Shown here: one piece after another, positions 8,926-18,266 of the stretch
Position numbering within the stretch: position 1 is the first letter of the stretch
Layout: each line of letters opens with the position of its first letter
Origin: Epithemia pelagica
Taxonomy: Eukaryota; Bacillariophyta; Bacillariophyceae; Surirellales; Surirellaceae
Direction of reading: 5' to 3'
Length of the DNA: 64,000 nt
Assembly (NCBI GenBank): GCA_946965045.2
Contig: OX337236.1
Span: forward strand, 2,046,001-2,110,000
Program-made: the position numbers and the translations under genes
Notes under the pieces: generated by a model
What the model was told of the DNA's origin: nothing
What the model saw: only the letters and a program-made list of their open reading frames with translations
The model's database searches: none

Positions 8926-10842
8926 ATGGTAACGAATACTAGAGCTACGACGAAGAATCCACCGGAAACAAGCCCCGAAGGGCAAGGAACGGGAACCGCT
9001 GTCCCAGCGGGGGGAGCCAGTACGGATACGGGTAGTAGAAAGATGCCCGCGAGGAAAACAGGAACGGAACGGAACCCCAGTGGTGGTGGCACTGGTGGAA
9101 GTACTGGCGGCTCTAGTAATAGAGCCGGGAGTTCAAGTAGTGGAACGAGAGGAACAAGAAGCGCGTCGACACGGGGCGAAACCGCTGGAGGTGCACCCGC
9201 TGGCGGCGGAGACGGCGGCGCTGGAGGAGACGGCGGCGCTGGAGGAGGCGGTGGTGGTGGTGGACACGGCGATGATGGCGATGGTGGTGCACCGCCTCCC
9301 CCGATACCGCACCCGCCTGCAGGACCACCACCCGCGCTTTCGCAAGTCGGGCTGGTATTGACCGTGTGCGGGGCAAACGCAAACGAAATTCAAGTACTAG
9401 AAAACATAGAACGTCTTAATTCGTTACACGCCTTCGGACGAATGAGTAAGGATGATGTCACGTCCTTAGCTTCAAGGTTGGAGAAACGCCCTGGACCGAA
9501 TAATATAAGCCTTCCAACAAGCGTCGTAAAGAATCTTCAAGGGCTGTGTTTTTGGGCTTCCAAGGCCCGTAGACAGAGGCGTGACATCACTGCTGCCGAC
9601 TTCGACCAAGTGGTACTCTCGGATGCCCTCGACGAGATGGAAATTAAAGCAGAAACTGACAAGGCACCGGAAATTAAGCCCGAAATCCTCAAGGAAGAGA
9701 TATGGGAAGATTGGTCTCGCGAATTCCCTACCTATTTGTCCCACATAATTGGGAAGCAACAAGCCCCACTCGACTATGTAATTAGGCCTGAAATTCAACC
9801 TGGACACGTCTTTCAAACTCTCCGAGAGCAAGAATTGTACACTTACCCTCTGACTGGACCATTCTTTCACGAAGACAACAAGGCAGTGTACCGGTTGCTT
9901 AGTGACCGTGTACGCGACCAACCCGCAACGTGGATTCAACCCTACCAGGCATCCCAGAACGGTCGAGCGGCATGGTTAGCCTTGGTAGCACACTACGATG
10001 GCGGCGGCCAGAAAGAGAAACGTATCAACAAGGCTGAAGCTATCCTTAGTTCCGTATTTTATCACAACGAGAGAGCGTTTAGCTTCGACGCCTATTCTAC
10101 CAAGCTTCTACGTGCATTCCGCACGCTCGAAGAGACACCTAATCGACGCTCAAATGCAAATCAGGTCAAGATCTTGCTGGACAACATCCGAATTGCAACG
10201 GCCGAGTTTGCCGTCATAAAAAGCACCGTGCGAAGCAACTACAGGTCTAATTTAGATGACGCCATCGCCTATATCTCGCGTGAAGTCTCGGAACTGTACC
10301 CGAATGTCATCGGAGGCAGTGGCACACGTCCTGGCACTCGGCACCGGTTTATCTCGGAAACACACACGGGCGAACAGTCACCCGCTTCCCGTCCACGGAA
10401 CTTTGCGGGTCTCCAACAGCACAACGGTATTTTCACCTTCTACGGCGTTGACGTCACGGACGTCAGCCGCCGATTCACTTCCCAGGAGATGGCCACTCTT
10501 GGGCCCGCCGGACAGGCGTACATCCATCAGGAACGAGCTCGGCTCCGCAGCTCAGGTGATCGTGGCGGCCGTGGTGGTGGCCGCGGCCGTGGCTACGGGC
10601 GGGGACGTGGTGATTGGGGGCGCGGTGGTGATTGGGGGCGCGGTTCTGCTGCCAGTGGACGCGGCATTGGCAATGTCGACGTGAATGAGAATAATGAGCC
10701 ACCATCGGTCATCACAGACCCGTCTGTCGGCGGAGGTACCAATGGACATGCCGCTGGTAGTGCGGCGGGAACCGAGAATCCCGGTAGCAACGACCGTGGC
10801 AGCACCAACGGACGCAGATTCGGAGCCGGCGCATATGAGTGA
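8926..10842 (+). CDS. Gag of copia element with RGG-rich C-terminus, ends at UGA
   Basis: The frame is open from 8911 (GTG); the first ATG is at 8926, giving 638 residues. The N-terminal 140 residues are Gly/Ser/Thr rich with long Gly runs and a PPPPIPHPP stretch. The central 320 residues are mostly helical Gag-like sequence (for example IWEDWSREFPTYLSHIIG and ATWIQPYQASQNGRAAWLALV). The last 130 residues hold RGGRGGGRGRGYGRGRG and repeated GGDWGRG motifs. No CCHC zinc knuckle is visible, so RNA binding may rest on the RGG tract. It should form the virus-like particle. Translation ends at UGA 10840-10842; the same frame continues directly into Pol. Confidence 0.85.
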   Translation: MVTNTRATTKNPPETSPEGQGTGTAVPAGGASTDTGSRKMPARKTGTERNPSGGGTGGSTGGSSNRAGSSSSGTRGTRSASTRGETAGGAPAGGGDGGAGGDGGAGGGGGGGGHGDDGDGGAPPPPIPHPPAGPPPALSQVGLVLTVCGANANEIQVLENIERLNSLHAFGRMSKDDVTSLASRLEKRPGPNNISLPTSVVKNLQGLCFWASKARRQRRDITAADFDQVVLSDALDEMEIKAETDKAPEIKPEILKEEIWEDWSREFPTYLSHIIGKQQAPLDYVIRPEIQPGHVFQTLREQELYTYPLTGPFFHEDNKAVYRLLSDRVRDQPATWIQPYQASQNGRAAWLALVAHYDGGGQKEKRINKAEAILSSVFYHNERAFSFDAYSTKLLRAFRTLEETPNRRSNANQVKILLDNIRIATAEFAVIKSTVRSNYRSNLDDAIAYISREVSELYPNVIGGSGTRPGTRHRFISETHTGEQSPASRPRNFAGLQQHNGIFTFYGVDVTDVSRRFTSQEMATLGPAGQAYIHQERARLRSSGDRGGRGGGRGRGYGRGRGDWGRGGDWGRGSAASGRGIGNVDVNENNEPPSVITDPSVGGGTNGHAAGSAAGTENPGSNDRGSTNGRRFGAGAYE

Positions 10843-10892
10843 CGCCAGGCATCAGTGGTTACTTGTGGGGCCAGGCGTGAGGTGACCACTGA
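10840..10892 (+). promoter_or_regulatory. Candidate UGA readthrough element at gag-pol junction (copia)
   Basis: The stop UGA (10840-10842) is followed by CGC, and the frame stays open for 1385 codons. A hairpin of 13 consecutive pairs (11 Watson-Crick, 2 G-U) forms between 10852-10864 (TCAGTGGTTACTT) and 10880-10892 (AGGTGACCACTGA) with a 15-nt loop, starting 9 nt after the stop. CGCC at 10843-10846 could also pair with GGCG in the loop (10874-10877), a possible pseudoknot. UGA-C context plus a 3' stem-loop at this spacing is the known layout of stem-loop-stimulated readthrough in RNA viruses. The function here is inference. Confidence 0.6.
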
Positions 10893-13800
10893 CAAGACGG
10901 TGGATTGTAGCATAGGAAACATGGGAATCAGCACTGGGAATGGGAATGATGTTGCATGCAACGAAATGGATACGATGGCAGACACCTCCTGCGCTGGTGT
11001 CAATTGGACACTCATGGAAACAACAGGAATGGAATGCAAGGTTAGTGACTTTATGGGACAACAGGTAGGAGGTCAATACGTACCGATAGCGACATGTGCC
11101 ACATGCATCCGAGAGAAAAGTACAGGAGTAGAATACATCTTAATCGGCCACCAAATGTTGTGGTTTGGTAGCGCACTAAAGAAGACTCTCTTGAATCAAA
11201 ATCAAATTCGGTATTGTGGGCATGTGGTTCGCGATGACCCCACAAGGAAGGAGGACGAAGGATTTGGCATCACGGCCGACGGGTTATATATTCCCTTCGA
11301 GATACAGGGGACGACTATTTACTTTGAGTCCCGCGCGCCTACCAAGCATGAAATTGAGACTTTACCTGCGGTGACTTTGACGCGTCAAGAGTTATGGGAC
11401 CCAAAAAGTGTGGATTTGAGCTTACACAATCGTAGCCCGCTAGATGATGCACGTGAAGAAATCTCACTCGAAATTGGCGCGGTCTCTAGCGCATGCGATC
11501 CTGTGGCCGTGGGGCAGCGACTCGACAGTCTCAGATCGGTCGGCGGTCTCGGCTCGGACCGTCACTCGACCGTTTCACCGGAAAATCTCAGCAAGAAATG
11601 GAAGATTGGGTTGGAAACCGCGCGGAAAACCCTCCGCGTCACCACCCAACAGGGTATCCGGACAGCTGTCACGCCTATAACGCGACGATATCGTGTTGAC
11701 AACTTGGCATTGCATCGGAATAGATTGAATAGTCGGTTCTATACGGATACGCTTTTCGCTCGGACGACATCACTTTCGGGACACAAATGTGCGCAAGTAT
11801 TCACGGACGGACAGTACACGGCCGTTTACCCACTCGCTTCCAAGGCACATGTCGGCCAAGCATTGGCCCGTTTTATTGATGAAGTTGGGGTTCCGGATGG
11901 TCTGACGGCGGATTTGGCCGGCGAGCAAACGGGGGCCGCCACGCAGTTCACGAAATTAAGCCGCTTCCATCGAATTGACCTCAAATGGGCCGAAAAGGGC
12001 ACGAGCAAGCAGAACCATCGTGCCGAGCGAGAGATCGGGCTTCTCAAACAACGATGGCATCGCCGCATGGTTGATTGTCGGGTTCCTCGTCGTCTGTGGG
12101 ATTATGGGTTGGTTCATGAGTCGGGTGTACTTAGTCGCGTCGCCCGGGGACATGACAGCCGCAGCGGCATAGAACGACTTACAGGCGAGACACCCGACAT
12201 CTCGGAGTGGATCGATTTCCAGTTTTTCGATATTGTCTGGTATCATGACAATACCAAAGCCGATACGTCGGATGAACATCGTCACCTTGGGTTCTGGCTG
12301 GGGATAGCGCATCGAATTGGCAGCGACCTTTGTTATTGGATTCTCACTAAAGCAGGAAAAGTGTTGGCAAGGACAACCGTGCAACATGTGACGGAGCAGG
12401 AACAGGCGAAACCAGCCATCACGGCAAAGATTCAAGAGTTCCGGTTGATTGTTGAGCAGCGCCTCGATGATACGAATTTTGTGGATTGGGAGAGCAAGGG
12501 ACCAGGATTTTTGGAGGACGTAGAGGAACCGGTCGAGGACGACACTCAAGTAAAAGGTGTAATTCCGACGGATGAAGAATACGGGAAGATGATCCAGGAA
12601 CCGAAGCCAGAAGCGGACGACCTTGGCGAGGAGTATGACAACTACTTGGGGGCGCAAATCCAGTTAGACGTTGGCGGTGAAACGTTGCTCGGGACGGTAG
12701 TGAAGAGGAAGAAAGGGTTAGATGGCAAACCAATCGGAACGAGGCACAAGAATCCACTCTTTGACAGTAGAGCTTACGATGTGAGTTTCCCTGGAGGTGT
12801 CATCCAGGAATACACCGCCAATGTCATTGCGGAGTCGCTGTATTCGCAGCTGGATGATCAAGGTCGACAGTTCGCAGTCATGAGCGAGATCATTGGGCAC
12901 AGGAAAAACGGGGACGCCGTTGGGAAGGACGACGGTTTCATAGTGTCCAAGAATGGGAACAAGGTACCAAGAAGAACGACGAAAGGGTGGGAAATTGCGA
13001 TTGAATGGAAGGATGGGAGTCAGTCATGGATACCGCTTCGGGAAGCAAAGGACGGATACCCCATAGAGTTAGCAGAATATATAGTCGCACAAGGGTTAGA
13101 GCAGGAACCGGCATTCCACTGGTGGGTGCCACGTGTCATGAATCACAAACGAAGGATCATAAACAAGGTCGTTGGGAAAAAGAAGAAGCAGAAGAAGTAT
13201 TGGAAACTGACACACAAGTATGGGGTGCGACTGCCACATTCCGTGGAAGAGGCGTTACAGTTTGACAAAGAGACGGGGACGACGTTCTGGCGGGACGCGA
13301 TCGCGAAGGAACTAGGAGTCGTGAAGGTGGCCTGGGAGGCTCGCGACGATCTCGTGCTTGCGGAGGTGCGAGCAGGGCGACAGCTAATAGGGTACACGGA
13401 AATCAAGTGCCACATGGTTTTCGATGTGAAGATGGACCTGACGAGAAAAGCCAGATTGGTGGCTGGTGGGCACATGACAGATGCCCCATCAAGTCTTACT
13501 TATTCGAGCGTTGTGAGTCGCGATTCAATTCGGATAGCGTTTCTAATCGCAGCCTTGAATGACCTAGACGTACTGGCTTGTGACATTGGAAATGCCTACC
13601 TTAATGCGCCATGTCGCGAGAAGATTTGGTTCCTAGGTGGAGCGGAAGTGGGTTCAGAGTTTCAAGGGAAGGTGTGCGTGATGACAAGAGCGCTTTACGG
13701 GCTAAAATCCTCGGGAGCCAGTTGGCGAGCGACGCTGGTGAGCACTCTCTATGACATGGGATATGTTGATACCAAGGCGGATCCATGTGTCCTACGACGG

Positions 13801-14997
13801 GAACGAAAGCGTGACAATGGGGAACCGTACTATGAGCTGATTTTAGTTTACGTTGATGACATCTTGCTTGTCAGCCACAAGCCTGAACCAGTGTTTGAGG
13901 AGATAGACCGCCATTACAAGATAAAGAAAGGGAGTATCGGACCACCGACCACGTACCTGGGGGCGCAGGTGTACCAACACAACCTGCCCACAGGGGGAAC
14001 GGCATGGGGTATGTCCAGCGAGAAGTACGTAAATAACGCGATCAAAGTGGTGGAGCAATTGTTGCTGGAAGACGGGGACGGAAAACATCTCAAAACAACT
14101 GCGCGGGTACCAATCGAAACTTCGTACAAGCCCGAGCTTGATACTTCTGAGGAGCTGGATGATAAGATGAGAGCTCGGTACCAACAGCTGATTGGTGTGT
14201 TGAGATGGGCGGTCGAGATTGGCCGCGTGGATATCTACTTGGAAGTTTCGATCATGTCACAGTATCTAGCAAATCCGCGGAAGGGACATCTTGAAGCTGT
14301 GTATTGCGTGTTTTCATTCCTCAAATCTCACCCGAAGCTCAAGATGGTATTCGACCCTGTCACAGTGAAGCTAGACGAGAGTTGTTTCGCGCAGACACCG
14401 ATCGAAGAGTGGAAAGAGTTTTACGGGGACGTAGCGGAAGAAGTACCAGCAGACATGCCGACACCACTTGGGAATCCGGTGGAAATCACGTGCTTCGTGG
14501 ACGCAGATCACGCTGGGAATGTCGTCACGCGTCGATCCCACACAGGCATATTGGTGTTCTTGCAGAACGCTCCGATCCTTTGGTTCTCAAAACGCCAAAA
14601 TACCGTGGAAACATCCAGTTTCGGGAGCGAATTCGTGGCGATGAGAATCGCCAAAGAGTTGATTGTTGGGATGCGGTATAAGTTGCGAATGTTCGGTGTT
14701 CCGGTTGTCGGTCCGGCCAATATTCTCTGTGACAATCGAGGCGTTGTCAAAAATACCAGCATACCTTCATCCATCCTGAGCAAGCGACATAACGCCATCA
14801 ACTATCATTCGGTCCGTGAAGCGGCAGCCGCAGGAATCGTCAGAGTCGGCAAGGAAGACACGGAGACCAACATTGCTGACTTGTTTACCAAGATGCTTCC
14901 CCAGAGTCGAAGAAATAACTTGATCTCACAGTTCACATATTCATCGGCATTTGGGGACCGGGGACCTCCCTCACAACCGCGGGGGACAACAAAGTGA
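10843..14997 (+). CDS. Pol of copia element (PR-INT-RT-RNH), expressed as Gag-Pol by readthrough
   Basis: Open from the codon after the UGA to TGA at 14995-14997 (1384 residues); the first internal ATG is at 10921. Protease: ADTSCAGVNW with the catalytic Asp in DTS. Integrase: FYTD, then TADLAGE and HRAEREIG supplying the D-D-E triad, with FTDGQYTAVYPL between. The reverse transcriptase starts near SSVVSRDSIRIAFLIAAL, with CDIGNAYLNAP and the catalytic YVDDILLV. RNase H: CFVDADHAGN, SSFGSEFVAM, LCDNRGVVK, NIADLFTKMLP. All active-site residues are present and the frame has no break, so the copy could be active. Pol has no obvious start of its own near its beginning, which supports production from Gag by readthrough. 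Confidence 0.93.
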   Translation, partial: RQASVVTCGARREVTTDKTVDCSIGNMGISTGNGNDVACNEMDTMADTSCAGVNWTLMETTGMECKVSDFMGQQVGGQYVPIATCATCIREKSTGVEYILIGHQMLWFGSALKKTLLNQNQIRYCGHVVRDDPTRKEDEGFGITADGLYIPFEIQGTTIYFESRAPTKHEIETLPAVTLTRQELWDPKSVDLSLHNRSPLDDAREEISLEIGAVSSACDPVAVGQRLDSLRSVGGLGSDRHSTVSPENLSKKWKIGLETARKTLRVTTQQGIRTAVTPITRRYRVDNLALHRNRLNSRFYTDTLFARTTSLSGHKCAQVFTDGQYTAVYPLASKAHVGQALARFIDEVGVPDGLTADLAGEQTGAATQFTKLSRFHRIDLKWAEKGTSKQNHRAEREIGLLKQRWHRRMVDCRVPRRLWDYGLVHESGVLSRVARGHDSRSGIERLTGETPDISEWIDFQFFDIVWYHDNTKADTSDEHRHLGFWLGIAHRIGSDLCYWILTKAGKVLARTTVQHVTEQEQAKPAITAKIQEFRLIVEQRLDDTNFVDWESKGPGFLEDVEEPVEDDTQVKGVIPTDEEYGKMIQEPKPEADDLGEEYDNYLGAQIQLDVGGETLLGTVVKRKKGLDGKPIGTRHKNPLFDSRAYDVSFPGGVIQEYTANVIAESLYSQLDDQGRQFAVMSEIIGHRKNGDAVGKDDGFIVSKNGNKVPRRTTKGWEIAIEWKDGSQSWIPLREAKDGYPIELAEYIVAQGLEQEPAFHWWVPRVMNHKRRIINKVVGKKKKQKKYWKLTHKYGVRLPHSVEEALQFDKETGTTFWRDAIAKELGVVKVAWEARDDLVLAEVRAGRQLIGYTEIKCHMVFDVKMDLTRKARLVAGGHMTDAPSSLTYSSVVSRDSIRIAFLIAALNDLDVLACDIGNAYLNAPCREKIWFLGGAEVGSEFQGKVCVMTRALYGLKSSGASWRATLVSTLYDMGYVDTKADPCVLRRERKRDNGEPYYELILVYVDDILLVSHKPEPVFEEIDRHYKIKKGSIGPPTTYLGAQVYQHNLPTGGTAWGMSSEKYVNNAIKVVEQLLLEDGDGKHLKTTARVPIETSYKPELDTSEELDDKMRARYQQLIGVLRWAVEIGRVDIYLEVSIMSQYLANPRKGHLEAVYCVFSFLKSHPKLKMVFDPVTVKLDESCFAQTPIEEWKEFYGDVAEEVPADMPTPLGNPVEITCFVDADHAGNVVTRRSHTGILVFLQNAPILWFSKRQNTVETSSFGSEFVAMRIAKELIVGMRYKLRMFGVPVVGPANILCDNRGVVKNTSIPSSILSKRHNAINYHSVREAAAAGIVRVGKEDTETNIADLFTKMLPQSRRNNLISQFTYSSAFGDRGPPSQPRGTTK

Positions 14998-15028
14998 ATT
15001 CTCGGGGTGAGCTACACTTTGCGGGGAC

Positions 15029-15187
15029 TGTCTTATTCGGGTCGTGGGAACAAAACCCGGATATGGGAAATCTTTGGGGGTTTTACCGTTTACATGGTTA
15101 CTATTTTGGGGATCCTTACATTAGTGGTTTAGCCTTATAATATCTTTTAAATTGCACGTTGAATAAGGTATCGACTGGAACAAGACA
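15029..15187 (+). repeat. 3' LTR of copia element
   Basis: 159 bp, same ends as the 5' LTR (TGTCTT...AAGACA), two mismatches to it. A short G-rich stretch (GCGGGGA, 15021-15027) just upstream may serve as the polypurine tract. It is followed by CATA, matching the left target-site copy. Confidence 0.93.
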
Positions 15188-15350
15188 CATACTCACCGCC
15201 CCCAAAAACGCGCCCCACAATTCTGTCGTGAGGTAGCTCTAGCTACTAAGGCTATCACTTCTAAAAAGCTAGAAGGAGTCATCATTGATGTTAGCATTAG
15301 CGTTTTGTTGCTCCTCTTCTAAGGTACCTTTCCAGGAGTCGATGAAACTG

Positions 15351-18266
15351 TTAAGTGGGACACTTTTCCTCAGTCACTGTTCCTTGGAGCACCAACTGCT
15401 TTTGTAATTGCTGCAGTTGTTCCCGAAGAACACGGTTTTCAACTTCTAGTTGTTTGGTTCGCTGACGTAGTTTTACATCTTCGTCCCCAAGAAAGCGCTC
15501 CTTGGACACAGCGTTGTTCTTATGTTGTTGCGATGGTTGACGGATGTTACCACCACCACTTCCAGGAAAGGACAAGGTGAGGCCGGCACACGAAATCTTG
15601 ACCACGCGTCCAGAATTGGTGCTGGGAGGCGGAACGGGAGATGCGGAACCACTCGGATTCTGGCTGTTCGTGTGAGAGTGAAAGCTTCCCATACTCCGAA
15701 CCAATGGATGTGGACGGTTGCTGCTGGTGAACGACTCAACATCATCGTACCAGTCATTGTCAGCGTCGTGGACGTTTCCCAATCGATGCTCTAGTCGATT
15801 CAAACAATCGTCAATCACCTTTTCCAAGCGGAGAGTATCTCGAATCGCATTCAAAAAGGGCCACGTGACAATTTCCCCATACTTGATGTAAACCTTCATA
15901 TCCTCTTCAGTTGGATTGGACAAGGTCCTCAACCCAAAGGTTTGTGTCGTCGTCAATCGGGGAACTATGGTCAAGTTTCCGTGATACTTTTGTTCAAAAG
16001 CCTTGCTCATGTCTTGGCCAAATATTTTCGGGAACAGGCCTAAACGACTCAGCTTGAGCGCTCGACTCCGAATATCCCATTCCACCAACAGCAAAAGTCG
16101 ACGGTAGAGGGACTTTTGATCAGGATGAAGTTCCTTATTCAATAACGGGACAATGTGAAAATTGGTTTGAGAGACAATAAAGTTGGAAACGGCAAACATG
16201 GTGGCAATGCGTTGAAAGGGAATGTCGGCTTGGACGGATCCGTCAATCCATTCTACACCATCGACTTCAAAGGGTTCCAGCTCACCCTGTGAGTTTTTGG
16301 TCATGAGACTAGTCGGGGCCATGACACCTGGCAAAGCACAAGAGGCAGCCACTGCACTTGCCAAGGTCACACGGGGGGTGGAGATGTGATTGAGCAACAA
16401 TCGTTGCAAGGCCGATTCGGCATTTGCCCGACTGGCAGACACTGAAATACACACATGTTTGCCAGTTCGTTCAAAGGCTTCTTCAAAGGTCATGTCACCG
16501 TAGTAAAACTTACAGGTACGTCGAAATTCATTAATATCAATCAATAGCTTGTGTTTGAGAAAATGAGCCACCATTTCCATGGCGGTAGGGAACCAACGAA
16601 TGTTTTGTTTCCCTTGCTCACCGGTCAAACCAAAATCGGTACTCACATGAGAAACGCAAACTTGCTGAAACAATTCTTCGGGTGTCTTGATGGCACACAT
16701 GGCCGCCGTAATGGAGCCGCCCGAAGTTCCCGAAATCACGGAAATGTCCTGATACAATTTGGATTCAATCAAGGCCTTCAAGACTCCTATATGGTACATG
16801 GCTTGTGCACCCCCTCCTGACAACATGAGAGCTGTTCGTCCCATATTGTGTTTCATTTTTCGAACGACGCGGACCCGTTCCGAAAGTTCTTCATTTTCCA
16901 GTTGTTCTTGAAGTGAGGAGGACCAAGAGGCTGCTTCGGAAGGAGGTGGTGAAGTTGGTGACAATGGGCGATCATGGTCCAGTGTTTGTGGTGTTGGTTG
17001 CTGTGCTGGAGGTGGCGGTGGTACAAAGGCTGGTGCATCGGCTAAGAAGTCCAATCCTTTTTGCACTTGATCATAAAAGGCCCGAATCACTTGCCGCGAT
17101 TTATTGGACAAGCCGTATCGTCCTGTATTGTTAATGGTCTGGGCATTGTCGACCAACAGGCTATCCAAGTGCAAGTGATTCCGTTTCATTACGGCAGACA
17201 ACAAATACTTGAGTCGGTTCCAGGCTTCTTCCAAATCCTTGTGGTGATTGTTTCGGTTGCCATGGTCGTCTCCATCCGTTTGACGATCCAAAGTGCCCGC
17301 GACTTGTTGTCGGCAGCGTTCAATCTCCCGTCGGGCATCCAAAAGCCTTTCCGTCGTGTTCACCAACAAGTAGCCTACACGTTCCCCCAATTCCGCTGAA
17401 ACCACTGGATCAACATTGTTGTTATTGCTATCTTCTTCAAAGGAGGATACATCCTGGGTTGTAGCCACGGTATGATCATCATCCTGTGCAGAACGAGACG
17501 AAAAGAAGCTCGTCAAACTTCCAAATGATTTGGATCGTCCCTTTCGACCAAGAGTGGTGAACGAAGAAGACATGGCTGTAGTGCTTCTAGATGCCGACGA
17601 CGAAGAAGAGGAAGCACGGGATGATGGTGAGCCATCGAAGGAAGTGGATCGGATCATTGCGTTTGCTTTTCTAGTTGGTGAAGCAGAGCATTCCAAACCT
17701 CCCTTATTGCTTTCTTGAGGCTCCTCCTCTTTGGGTTCAATCCGAATTTTCAAAAAGTTTTCATACGAGCCAGCGGCATCCAAACGTTGACGCCAGTACC
17801 GTCGTCGACTCATCTTGTGTTGTTTCTTGTTGATGGCTGACAGATTGGTCAAGAAAATGTGACAGGCCATGCTGTAGGACTTGAGCAAGAAAAAGCCACA
17901 CAAATCTCCCGTAATCATGACAAATTGATACCCCACATACACAAACTGTAAACAGCCGAGTAAAAAGCTCGTCACGAGCCAAATGATCCAGGTTGAGGCC
18001 GCCATAAAGGCGTAGAGGAGGGATACCAGGAGGGGCCAAAAGACGAGTGCCACAGCCAAGAGGGGAAGCAATGCATTGCGTGGAATGGCTGTCCACCACC
18101 ACCACCAAGAGCTGGATGTAACATCCCATTTCAAACCCTCGTGCAAGGCGTGAAACAGAGTGTTCAAGTCCGAAAGACGACTGGTACTCATCCATTCCAT
18201 GCGAGTCCACAAGGACGACAACGTTTGTTCCACCACAGTGAGCAATTCATCCAAAATTGGTGACAT
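15351..18266 (-). CDS. SDP1/Tgl-type patatin-domain triacylglycerol lipase
   Basis: 971 residues from ATG at 18264-18266 (AACACCATG context); the frame is open eight codons further upstream, but that begins with TTG. Residues about 65-130 are a pair of hydrophobic segments, as in the DUF3336-containing lipases of lipid droplets. A Ser-rich low-complexity region (180-260) follows, then a helical DUF3336-like part (MKRNHLHLDSLL). The patatin core has the oxyanion SGGGAQAMYHIGV, the nucleophile in GTSGGSI near residue 515 and the catalytic Asp in IDGSVQADIPF near residue 675: an intact Ser-Asp dyad. A predicted coiled coil ends the protein (VKLRQRTKQLEVENRVLREQ). Known relatives (plant SDP1, yeast Tgl3/4/5) release fatty acids from storage triacylglycerol. 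The copia element ends 163 bp beyond the stop and leaves the frame intact. Confidence 0.88.
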   Translation of the reverse strand: MSPILDELLTVVEQTLSSLWTRMEWMSTSRLSDLNTLFHALHEGLKWDVTSSSWWWWWTAIPRNALLPLLAVALVFWPLLVSLLYAFMAASTWIIWLVTSFLLGCLQFVYVGYQFVMITGDLCGFFLLKSYSMACHIFLTNLSAINKKQHKMSRRRYWRQRLDAAGSYENFLKIRIEPKEEEPQESNKGGLECSASPTRKANAMIRSTSFDGSPSSRASSSSSSASRSTTAMSSSFTTLGRKGRSKSFGSLTSFFSSRSAQDDDHTVATTQDVSSFEEDSNNNNVDPVVSAELGERVGYLLVNTTERLLDARREIERCRQQVAGTLDRQTDGDDHGNRNNHHKDLEEAWNRLKYLLSAVMKRNHLHLDSLLVDNAQTINNTGRYGLSNKSRQVIRAFYDQVQKGLDFLADAPAFVPPPPPAQQPTPQTLDHDRPLSPTSPPPSEAASWSSSLQEQLENEELSERVRVVRKMKHNMGRTALMLSGGGAQAMYHIGVLKALIESKLYQDISVISGTSGGSITAAMCAIKTPEELFQQVCVSHVSTDFGLTGEQGKQNIRWFPTAMEMVAHFLKHKLLIDINEFRRTCKFYYGDMTFEEAFERTGKHVCISVSASRANAESALQRLLLNHISTPRVTLASAVAASCALPGVMAPTSLMTKNSQGELEPFEVDGVEWIDGSVQADIPFQRIATMFAVSNFIVSQTNFHIVPLLNKELHPDQKSLYRRLLLLVEWDIRSRALKLSRLGLFPKIFGQDMSKAFEQKYHGNLTIVPRLTTTQTFGLRTLSNPTEEDMKVYIKYGEIVTWPFLNAIRDTLRLEKVIDDCLNRLEHRLGNVHDADNDWYDDVESFTSSNRPHPLVRSMGSFHSHTNSQNPSGSASPVPPPSTNSGRVVKISCAGLTLSFPGSGGGNIRQPSQQHKNNAVSKERFLGDEDVKLRQRTKQLEVENRVLREQLQQLQKQLVLQGTVTEEKCPT

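Larger units (their letters stand above)
8711..15187 (+). mobile_element. Ty1/copia LTR retrotransposon (diatom CoDi type), near intact
   Basis: A 6477-bp element with two 159-bp LTRs that differ at two positions, flanked by CATA on both sides (8707-8710 and 15188-15191), a 4-bp target duplication. Gag (8926-10842) and Pol (to 14997) are in the same frame, separated by a single UGA. The domain order protease, integrase, reverse transcriptase, RNase H is that of Pseudoviridae/copia. High LTR identity and open frames indicate a recent, possibly active insertion between the lyase gene and the lipase gene. Confidence 0.95.
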
